This document shows positions 58,373 through 64,000 of a stretch of 64,000 nucleotides of DNA, one piece after another; the stretch's first letter is position 1, and every line of letters begins with the position of its first letter. Location of the stretch: contig CAZQNQ010000011.1 of the NCBI GenBank assembly GCA_964594985.1, positions 81,283 to 145,282 on the forward strand, read 5' to 3'. The notes below the pieces were generated by a model, which was given only the letters and a program-made list of their open reading frames with translations, searched no databases and had not been told where the DNA came from. The DNA comes from JADLHS01 sp964594985 (GTDB taxonomy: Bacteria > Verrucomicrobiota > Verrucomicrobiia > Limisphaerales > JADLHS01). The translations under genes and the position numbers were made by a program.

Positions 58373-58927
58373 ATGAAGTTAAACCAAGTATTGAAGGTGT
58401 TCAGCCTCGCCGCCGTGCTGGCGGTGGCCGCACAAACCGTCACCGCGCAGGAAAACGCCGATCGGCCCCGGCGCGGGCAGAACAATGAAGGCGGCGGGGG
58501 GGGCGGACGCGGAAATTTTGACCCCGCGGAATTCCAGAAGCGCATGATGGATCGCTTGAAAGAACAACTGGAAATCACGGACGACAAGGAATGGCAGGCC
58601 ATTGAACCCTTGATCCAGAAGGTGAATGAGGCGCGCTTCGCGATCGGCTTCGGTGGTCGCGGCTTTGGCGGTCGTGGCGGCGGGCCTGGCGGGCAAGGCG
58701 GACAGGGTGGTGGTCGCGGCGGCTTTGGCCAGCCCAACCCCGATGCCGAAGCGTTGCAGAAAGCAATTGATGCGAAAGCTTCGAATGCCGAATTGAAAGC
58801 CGCGCTTGATAAATACACTGCGTCACGCAAGGCCAAGCAGGCCGAACTCGACAAAGCGCAGGCCAGCCTCCGCAAGGTGCTCACCCCGCGGCAGGAAGCG
58901 GTCGCGACCCTGAACGGTTTGCTCTAA
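58373..58927 (+). CDS. Exported Gly/Arg-rich helical protein (Spy-like)
   Basis: A 184-residue exported protein. Shine-Dalgarno AGGAGAAC lies 5 nt before the ATG at 58373. Signal peptide: VLKVFSLAAVLAVAAQTVTA, cleavage after TVTA. The mature part has a Gly/Arg-rich segment (RRGQNNEGGGGGGRG), a helical block (KRMMDRLKEQLEITDDKEWQ), a second Gly-rich stretch (GFGGRGFGGRGGG) and a C-terminal helical block ending LRKVLTPRQEAVATLNGLL, an LTxxQ-type ending like Spy/CpxP. A periplasmic chaperone-like role is possible. It lies 36 bp upstream of gspE in the same direction, perhaps part of the secretion operon. Confidence 0.7.
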   Translation: MKLNQVLKVFSLAAVLAVAAQTVTAQENADRPRRGQNNEGGGGGGRGNFDPAEFQKRMMDRLKEQLEITDDKEWQAIEPLIQKVNEARFAIGFGGRGFGGRGGGPGGQGGQGGGRGGFGQPNPDAEALQKAIDAKASNAELKAALDKYTASRKAKQAELDKAQASLRKVLTPRQEAVATLNGLL

Positions 58928-58963
58928 TTCCAGATCACACTGAGAGAAGCTGGCGTTTCCATT

Positions 58964-60706
58964 ATGGCTCAAACGCAAACATCATCCGAGTTGCTGGACC
59001 GCATGGTCGCGGCCCGGCAACTCTCCGCCGTGGACGCGGCGGATCTGGCGCGGCAATCGGAAGTCTCGATCCAGACCGAGGAGGACGTCCTCCGCTGGCT
59101 CGCGGCCGAATATGATTTGTCGTTCACCGCGCTGGATGACGTTGAACCGGATCGCCAGCTTCTCTCGCTTTTCCCCGCGCGCCTGCTGCTGAAGGAGGAA
59201 CTCCTGCCGCTGCGGCGCATCAACGGTGCGGTGGAGATCGCCACCAGCCGCCTCTTCGCCACGCAAGGGCTTGACGCGCTCAAAACCCTGACCGGCCTGA
59301 GTCTCAAGCCGGTTCTCACTCCCACCGAAACACTCCAGCGCGAACTCAAGAAGCGCCTCGGCGTCGGTGCGGATACAATGGGCGAACTCGCCGAGGACTC
59401 CGCGTTGCAGGTCGTGGATGAGGGGAATGACGACGATACCGACCTCGATGTGGATGCCGAGGACGCCTCGATCATCCGCTTTGTGAATCAAGTGCTGCGC
59501 GACGCCATCGAGCTGCGCGCCTCCGACATTCACCTCGAACCGTTCGAACACGAATTTCAGATCCGCTACCGTGTGGACGGTGTGTTGCAAAGCATCCCGG
59601 TGCCCACGCAGATCAAACGCTTTCAACCCGCCATCGTCTCGCGCTTAAAAATTCTCAGCCATCTCAACATCGCGGAGAAGCGCCTGCCCCAGGACGGCCG
59701 CATCAAGATCCGCCTCGATGCCAGCGACGTGGACATCCGCGTCTCGGTGATTCCGATGTTGCACGGCGAAGCGGTCGTGCTGCGCTTGTTGCGCCAGAAT
59801 TCCACCCTGCTCGGCATGGCCGAGATGGGCATGGATGCGCGCGAACTGAAATCGTTCCGCCGCGTGCTCGGCTTGCCGCACGGCATCATCCTCGTCACCG
59901 GCCCAACCGGTAGCGGCAAAACCACGACGCTCTACACCGCGCTGAACGAGATCAATGATCAGGTCCGCAAGATCATCACCATCGAAGACCCGATCGAGTA
60001 TCAGCTCAAGGGCATCAACCAGATTCAAGTCTCGGAAAAGTCCGGGTTGACGTTCGCGCGCGGGCTGCGCTCGATTCTGCGTCATGACCCCGACGTGATT
60101 CTCATCGGCGAAATCCGCGATCGCGAAACCGCACAAATCGCGGTGCAGGCGTCGCTCACCGGTCACTTGGTTTTCTCAACGCTTCATACCAACGATGCCC
60201 CCGGGGCGGTGACGCGCCTCATTGATATGGGCGTTGAGCCTTATCTTGTCGCGTCGTCACTCGAAGCCGTGCTCGCGCAACGCCTCGTCCGCGTGCTTTG
60301 CAAGCATTGCAAACAGCCCGACACCTCGCCGACCACCACTGCGATCAAGGCGCAGATCGGGATTCCCGCCGAAACCACGGTGTTCCGCGCCGTCGGTTGT
60401 CGCGAATGTCGCAACACCGGCTATCATGGCCGTCACGCGATCTTCGAGTGGATGGACATTGATAACGACCTGCGGCAACTCGTGCTGAAGAACGTTTCCG
60501 CCGGTGAAATCGCGACGCTGGCAAAACGAAACGGTTTGCGCGTGCTAAGCGAAGATGGCTGGCGGCTGGTTCGCAAGGGCGTCACCACGCCGGAGGAAGT
60601 GCTGCGCGTCACCAAGGATCAATCCGTGAGCAACATCGCTCCGGAAGCCGCGCCAAAACCGACCGTCGAAGTTTCCGCTCCGAGGACCGCAAATGCCGCT
60701 GTTTGA
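58964..60706 (+). CDS. gspE: Type II secretion ATPase GspE
   Basis: A 580-residue secretion/pilus assembly ATPase (GspE/PulE/PilB family), cytoplasmic, powering pseudopilus assembly. N-terminal GspE_N domain (residues 1-150). Walker A: ILVTGPTGSGKTTTLYTALN. Asp box: IRYRVDG. Walker B: DPDVILIGEIRDRETAQIAV and His box GHLVFSTLHTNDA. A zinc tetra-Cys set is present in CKHCKQPD and CRECRNTGYHGR near the C-terminus. Length fits (about 560-590). The last bases ATGCCGCTGTTTGATT, spanning the stop, repeat the start of gspF (see findings). First gene of gspE-F-G-H-I. Confidence 0.95.
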   Translation: MAQTQTSSELLDRMVAARQLSAVDAADLARQSEVSIQTEEDVLRWLAAEYDLSFTALDDVEPDRQLLSLFPARLLLKEELLPLRRINGAVEIATSRLFATQGLDALKTLTGLSLKPVLTPTETLQRELKKRLGVGADTMGELAEDSALQVVDEGNDDDTDLDVDAEDASIIRFVNQVLRDAIELRASDIHLEPFEHEFQIRYRVDGVLQSIPVPTQIKRFQPAIVSRLKILSHLNIAEKRLPQDGRIKIRLDASDVDIRVSVIPMLHGEAVVLRLLRQNSTLLGMAEMGMDARELKSFRRVLGLPHGIILVTGPTGSGKTTTLYTALNEINDQVRKIITIEDPIEYQLKGINQIQVSEKSGLTFARGLRSILRHDPDVILIGEIRDRETAQIAVQASLTGHLVFSTLHTNDAPGAVTRLIDMGVEPYLVASSLEAVLAQRLVRVLCKHCKQPDTSPTTTAIKAQIGIPAETTVFRAVGCRECRNTGYHGRHAIFEWMDIDNDLRQLVLKNVSAGEIATLAKRNGLRVLSEDGWRLVRKGVTTPEEVLRVTKDQSVSNIAPEAAPKPTVEVSAPRTANAAV

Positions 60707-60728
60707 TTTAATTTTGGTTGGTTGTGAC

Positions 60729-60918
60729 GCTCGCCCTCACCCCCGGGGAGAGGGAGAAAGTATAACCGCGCCCGGTGAGTTTGTTCGTAACGGTTGCCAG
60801 CGCCGCTTTTTCGTCCAGCACCAGAAAACATCCAGCAGGCAATCCGCGCCCGTATCAACGTGCCGCAGCCGAGCGTTTCACCCTCTCCTGGGGGAGAGGG
60901 CCGGGGTGAGGGCGGGCT
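60729..60918. repeat. About 190-bp inverted-repeat element between gspE and gspF, CTCGCCCTCACC family copy 2
   Basis: Left end GCTCGCCCTCACCCCCGGGG, right end CCTGGGGGAGAGGGCCGGGG then TGAGGGCGGGC. It shares the inner GCAGCCGAGCGTTTC and the right hairpin with copy 1 at 5959-6119. It fills the gspE-gspF gap. Confidence 0.88.
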
Positions 60919-60937
60919 TGTTTTCACACTAACTTTC

Positions 60938-62191
60938 ATGCCCTTGTTCGATTACAAAGCATTGCAACTCGATGGCGGCATCGCGCAGGGCCAGCTTGAA
61001 GCGGCTGGCCGCGCCGAGGCTTTCCGGCAGATGGAAGGACTCGGGCTGCGTCCGATTTCGCTCGCCGAACGCGCGGCGAGTGCGGCAGCCAAGAACAATG
61101 CTTCCACCCCGGCAGCGAAGGGCGGCGGCGTTTCGCTCAAGTTCGGCGGCAACAAAATCTCCGCGCGCGATCTCGAAAATTTTACGCGCCTGCTCTCCAG
61201 CCTGCTTGCGGCAGGCGTGCCGTTGAGCCGCGCCTTGGTTATTTTGCACAAGGAAGCGTCTTCTCCGGCGGCGGGCGCGAAATGGAAGGAGATTCACGAT
61301 CTCGTCATTGACGGCATGTCGCTCGCCGACGCGATGGCGAAGTCGCCGGAAACTTTCCCGCGCGTCTATGTCGCGATGGTGCAGGCGGGCGAAACCGGCG
61401 GCTTCCTTGATCTCGTGCTCGCGCAGATCGCCGACTTCCAGGCGCGTGAAAAAGACCTGCGCGGTAAAGTGCTGACCGCGATGTTGTATCCAGCCATCCT
61501 GTTGATCCTCGCGCTCGGGGTCGTGGTTTTTCTGCTCGTGTTCTTCATCCCGAAGTTTCAGGTGATTTTCTCCGGCTTCGGCGCGGCGTTGCCAGCGTTG
61601 ACGCAGGTGATCATCGCCACGAGCCACGCGTTGCGGTCGTATGGTTTGTTCATCCTCGCAGGTTTGTTCGGCCTCGGCTTCTCATTGCGGACCTGGTTCA
61701 GCTCCGAGAAGGGGCGGCGGGCCTGGGAAGGTTTTGTGTTGCGCGCCCCGGTGCTCGGACCGCTGGTCGCGCAGTTCGCGATGGCGCGTTTCTGCCGCAT
61801 GCTCGGCACGCTGCTGGGCGCGGGCGTGAATCTCGTTCAAGCCCTGAACGTCGCCCGCAAATCCATCGGCAACCAGATCCTGGTGGACGCGGTTTCGGAA
61901 TCCATCACGCGCGTGTCCGAAGGCGCCCAACTCGGCCAGAGCCTTGCCGACTGCCGCAATCTGTTTCCCGGCTCGGTGTTGGAAATGATCGCGGTCGCCG
62001 AAGAGAGCGGCAAGCTCGACACCGAACTCGTCCGCATCGCCACCGTCACCGAGAGCGATCTGGACCGCAATCTCAAGACCGGCGTCGCCCTGCTTGAACC
62101 GCTGATGCTGTTCCTCATCGCCGGATTTATCGGCACGATTTTCATCGGCATGGTTTTGCCGATCTTCACGATGCAACAACACATGAAATAA
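60938..62191 (+). CDS. gspF: Type II secretion platform protein GspF
   Basis: A 417-residue polytopic inner-membrane platform protein. Start MPLFDYKALQLDGGIAQGQL is the family N-terminus. GspF domains: DLENFTRLLSSLLAAGVPLS (about 82-101) and QFAMARFCRMLGTLLGAGVN (about 278-297), with GETGGFLDLVLAQIAD and EESGKLDTELVRIATVTESD. Hydrophobic segments lie at about 180-200, 220-240 and 385-410. It works with GspE and pseudopilins. A second GspF/PilC homologue is at 35346. The ATG 60938 is chosen because the frame upstream runs through the repeat. Confidence 0.94.
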   Translation: MPLFDYKALQLDGGIAQGQLEAAGRAEAFRQMEGLGLRPISLAERAASAAAKNNASTPAAKGGGVSLKFGGNKISARDLENFTRLLSSLLAAGVPLSRALVILHKEASSPAAGAKWKEIHDLVIDGMSLADAMAKSPETFPRVYVAMVQAGETGGFLDLVLAQIADFQAREKDLRGKVLTAMLYPAILLILALGVVVFLLVFFIPKFQVIFSGFGAALPALTQVIIATSHALRSYGLFILAGLFGLGFSLRTWFSSEKGRRAWEGFVLRAPVLGPLVAQFAMARFCRMLGTLLGAGVNLVQALNVARKSIGNQILVDAVSESITRVSEGAQLGQSLADCRNLFPGSVLEMIAVAEESGKLDTELVRIATVTESDLDRNLKTGVALLEPLMLFLIAGFIGTIFIGMVLPIFTMQQHMK

Positions 62192-62213
62192 CCAACCACT
62201 CGTTGATATCTTT

Positions 62214-62669
62214 ATGAAACCACAAATCCGAAATCCGAAATCCGAAATCCGAAATCGACGCCGCAGCGCCTTCACGCTCGTGGAGATGCTGCTCGTGCTC
62301 GTGATCCTCGCCACGCTCGCGGCCATCGTTTATCCGAAGCTCGCCGGGCGCAGCGAACAAGCCCGCACCACCGCGGTCGCCACACAGATCTCCTCGTTCT
62401 CCACGGCACTCGACGCCTTCGAGGTGGACAATGGCTACTACCCGAAAGGTAAAGGCGGCCTGCTCGATCTCGTCCAGCAGCCGCGCGACGCGCAGAACTG
62501 GAAGGGCCCGTATCTGAAGGAAATCCCGAAAGACCCGTGGGGTAACGAGTATTCCTACGAATGCCCGGGCCGGATGAACACCACCTCGTACGATCTGGTC
62601 TCCGGTGGACCGGACGGCAAGGTCGGCAGTGAAGACGACATCTCGAACGTGTCGGGTGCGAAGAAGTGA
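62214..62669 (+). CDS. gspG: Major pseudopilin GspG
   Basis: A 151-residue type II secretion major pseudopilin. Prepilin motif AFTLVEMLLVLVILATLAAI follows a 18-residue leader. The leader is partly encoded by (AAATCCG)4 (62224-62251), giving KPQIRNPKSEIRN. The cleavage site is S-A|F rather than the usual G|F. The mature part has VDNGYYPKGKGGLLDLVQQP and ISPGP-type calcium loop positions SGGPDGKVGSEDD (C-terminal). Calcium-binding Asp residues seem present. It is polymerised by the GspE/F machine. Start 62214 (MKPQIRNP). Confidence 0.93.
   Translation: MKPQIRNPKSEIRNRRRSAFTLVEMLLVLVILATLAAIVYPKLAGRSEQARTTAVATQISSFSTALDAFEVDNGYYPKGKGGLLDLVQQPRDAQNWKGPYLKEIPKDPWGNEYSYECPGRMNTTSYDLVSGGPDGKVGSEDDISNVSGAKK
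62224..62251. repeat. Heptamer tract (AAATCCG)4 in the gspG leader
   Basis: Four exact units immediately after the start codon region. They code for QIRNPKSEIRN and so lengthen the prepilin leader. Confidence 0.92.
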
Positions 62670-62687
62670 TTTGAGGAACGAGCGACG

Positions 62688-63368
62688 ATGAAACTGCGGC
62701 AACAACAATTCGGAGCGCGGCTGTGTGCGAAGCACCAGCCGCAGCACGTTCTGTTTTGCCAATGCCATCCGAGCAAGTCACACGCTGCGGCTGGGTCTGC
62801 GACCACAGCCGCGCTCCGGGGCTTCACGCTCGTCGAGTTGATCGCGGTGATGGCGTTGCTTGTGACGGTCATCGCCATTGCCGCGCCGTCGCTGGCGGGA
62901 TTTTTCCGCGGACGCGCGGTGGAAGCGGAAGCGCGACGGATGCTGTCGTTGTCGCGCCTCGGCCAGAGCCGCGCGGCGGCGGAGAGCATCCCGATGGTCC
63001 TGTGGGTGGACCTGAATCAACGCACCTACGGGCTGGAGGCGGATTCGAGCTTTGTGGACGAAGACACCAAGGCGGTCGAATACACGGTGGACGGGAATGT
63101 GACGATGGAGATCGGCGCGACGGACGACGGCGCCAGCGCCATCACGGCGAACACGTTATTCGGCTCGGGGACATCGAACAGCAAACACGCGTCGTTGCCG
63201 AACATCCGGTTCGAGCCGGACGGTGGCATCAGTCCCAGCAGCCCGGAAAGTTTTCAGTTGATGGATCGCGACGGCGGCTCGTTGTGGGTCGGCCTGACGG
63301 CAAACCGGTTGAGTTATGAAGTGCGCAATCAAGCGACGCAGCGCGTCACGGCGCGGACGAGGCGTTAA
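62688..63368 (+). CDS. gspH: Minor pseudopilin GspH-like, leader enlarged by a repeat
   Basis: A 226-residue minor pseudopilin. The prepilin signal is GFTLVELIAVMALLVTVIAI (GspH type) at residues 45-64. A 112-bp palindromic element (62709-62820) encodes residues about 8-44 of the leader, so the leader is 45 residues instead of the usual 5-25. Mature part: FFRGRAVEAEARRMLSLSRL helical spine, then beta-rich tail (VLWVDLNQRTYGLEAD). Possible alternative start further downstream is not seen. Its 3' end overlaps gspI by 53 bp. Confidence 0.87.
   Translation: MKLRQQQFGARLCAKHQPQHVLFCQCHPSKSHAAAGSATTAALRGFTLVELIAVMALLVTVIAIAAPSLAGFFRGRAVEAEARRMLSLSRLGQSRAAAESIPMVLWVDLNQRTYGLEADSSFVDEDTKAVEYTVDGNVTMEIGATDDGASAITANTLFGSGTSNSKHASLPNIRFEPDGGISPSSPESFQLMDRDGGSLWVGLTANRLSYEVRNQATQRVTARTRR
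62709..62820. repeat. Palindromic element in the gspH leader
   Basis: Left arm TTCGGAGCGCGGCTGTGTGC (62709-) plus CACCAGCCGCAGC, right arm GCTGCGGCTGGGTCTGCGAC plus CACAGCCGCGCTCCG (to 62820). The arms match over about 33 of 36 bp. The element is coded in frame. Confidence 0.9.
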
Positions 63369-63717
63369 TGCCTTCACGCTCGCCGAGGTGCTGGCGGCGC
63401 TGCTGTTCATGGCTATCGTGATTCCGGTGGCCTTGCAGGCGATGCGCGTCGCGGGCCGCGCCGGGGCGCTGGCGGAACGGAAACGCGAGGCCGCGCGGGT
63501 GGCGGAGAAGATTTTGAACGAAAGCATTGTGACGACAAATTGGAACAGCTCCGCGTTGAGCGGCACGATCCTGGAAGCCGACCGCGAATATCGTTGGCAG
63601 TTGCGGACGGAATCGTGGACGGAATCCGACATGCGCCTGTTGTCCGTGCAGGTGGATTTTCCGGTGCAGGGCGAGGATTACAGCGTGAAAATGAGCACGC
63701 TGGCCAATGTGCAGTGA
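63316..63717 (+). CDS. gspI: Minor pseudopilin GspI-like
   Basis: A 133-residue minor pseudopilin. Prepilin motif AFTLAEVLAALLFMAIVIPV at residues 19-38 follows a basic leader (MKCAIKRRSASRRGRG). The cleavage would be N-A|F, again Ala at -1 as in gspG. The tail has DREYRWQLRTESW and VDFPVQGEDYSVKMSTL, as in GspI. It begins 53 bp inside gspH; no other start codon is available in frame. The next pseudopilin (GspJ/K) is expected beyond the right edge. Confidence 0.83.
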   Translation: MKCAIKRRSASRRGRGVNAFTLAEVLAALLFMAIVIPVALQAMRVAGRAGALAERKREAARVAEKILNESIVTTNWNSSALSGTILEADREYRWQLRTESWTESDMRLLSVQVDFPVQGEDYSVKMSTLANVQ

Positions 63718-63726
63718 TGATGAAGC

Positions 63727-63822
63727 AACATCGAACATCGAACCTCGAACGTCGAACCCTCAATGAGGGCGGGCGGGCGGAGCTTTGGGCGTTGGATGTT
63801 GGATGTTGGATGTTGGATGTTT
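63727..63822. repeat. Heptamer tract (AACATCG)n and inverse (GGATGTT)n after gspI
   Basis: AACATCG AACATCG AACCTCG AACGTCG units from 63727, then after CCTCAATGAGGG the inverse GTTGGATGTTGGATGTTGGA and so on to 63822. It is a composite of two heptamer arms. A fragment of the hexamer family (GATTACGATTAAGCAAAAGA) follows near 63843. Confidence 0.92.
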
Positions 63823-63899
63823 CCCCGGACCAAGGCGGGGAGATTACGATTAAGCAAAAGATTAAAAGTCTGTATCAAAATGAATTTTTTACTGCGGCT

Positions 63900-63974
63900 G
63901 GTAGGGCGCGTCAGTCCCTGCGCGCCGTTCCGTGCCAGCCAAACGACGGCGCGCAGGGACTGACGCGCCCTACC
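63900..63974. repeat. Perfect 29-bp inverted repeat, GGTAGGGCGCGTCAG family
   Basis: Left arm 63900-63928 begins GGTAGGGCGCGTCAGTCCCT and the right arm 63946-63974 is its exact complement, with a 17-bp loop. No other copy is seen in the window. The rest of the right end (63975-64000) has no feature that I can support. Confidence 0.93.
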
Positions 63975-64000
63975 TGCAACGGTCATTTTGCAACACGCTT

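Noticed and set aside
63879..63963. Short frame starting MNFLLRLVGRVSPCAPF as next pseudopilin start
   Set aside because: It runs into the perfect 29-bp palindrome and stops; no prepilin motif is present.

Overview
The window reads as a chromosomal segment of a GC-rich, Gram-negative-type bacterium, most likely a Verrucomicrobiota member of the Pedosphaera/Limisphaera kind. Pointers are an outer-membrane porin-2 type barrel, type II secretion genes with several pseudopilins, an exosortase-associated lipoprotein (TIGR04073-like) and CAAX-type protease, a secreted Ig-plus-EEP nuclease with a 'YRVESSPNLTTWT' C-terminal domain, a giant propeller-type sensor kinase, and many dispersed inverted repeats. 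This placement is inference from gene content; no 16S rRNA gene is present. About 59 protein genes and one tRNA-Val are supported.

Layout. 1-4.8 kb: secreted nuclease (cut by the left edge), small unknown gene, malate dehydrogenase, NamZ-like muramidase. 4.9-11.3 kb: galE, a yeast-type cytosine deaminase, BtpA-like protein, Cys-cluster protein, galactokinase, pterin dehydratase, NCS1 nucleobase permease. 11.4-18.4 kb: two FmdB-type zinc ribbons, Nudix, an ECF sigma factor cluster, ispE, a TIGR04073-like lipoprotein, a NYN nuclease and a vWA-like membrane protein. 18.4-23.5 kb: an RluA-RlmI fusion, then hisC-exeA-gspB-CPBP protease on the minus strand. 23.7-28 kb: a 15-residue lysine-rich micro-gene with its own Shine-Dalgarno and terminator, a PolB-like exonuclease, a nucleosidase, OsmC, a WapI-like protein, zwf. 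28-36.6 kb: DUF748 giant, two rRNA/ribosome-type methyltransferases (one Rsm22/METTL17-like), porin, a PilC/GspF paralogue. 36.6-48.3 kb: nadB, beta-lactamase-like hydrolase, Tat phosphoesterase, then a run with a FucI/AraA-like isomerase, NTF2-like protein, GNAT, split transketolase and GlpK-like kinase, followed by ribD and ribE. 48.7-52.3 kb: LuxR-type regulator and hybrid propeller kinase. 52.6-58.1 kb: an accessory island with a type IIL (MmeI-like) restriction-modification enzyme, a translationally coupled papain-like protein, a Fic protein with a three-site operator, and tRNA-Val. 58.4-64 kb: a type II secretion operon gspE-F-G-H-I running off the right edge.

The most striking feature is the repeat load. 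At least eight families of short inverted-repeat elements and several families of 7-bp tandem repeats are scattered through the window. Many sit in intergenic DNA, but at least ten copies lie inside protein genes without breaking the frame (hisC, ribD twice, the RluA-RlmI fusion twice, the nucleosidase twice, transketolase N-subunit, a methyltransferase, gspG, gspH), and two supply the stop codon of a gene. Because 7 is coprime with 3, a heptanucleotide tandem encodes the same cyclic heptapeptide in every frame, which may explain why these tracts are tolerated in coding DNA. This resembles Rickettsia palindromic elements and cyanobacterial heptamer STRRs in concept, but with different sequences.
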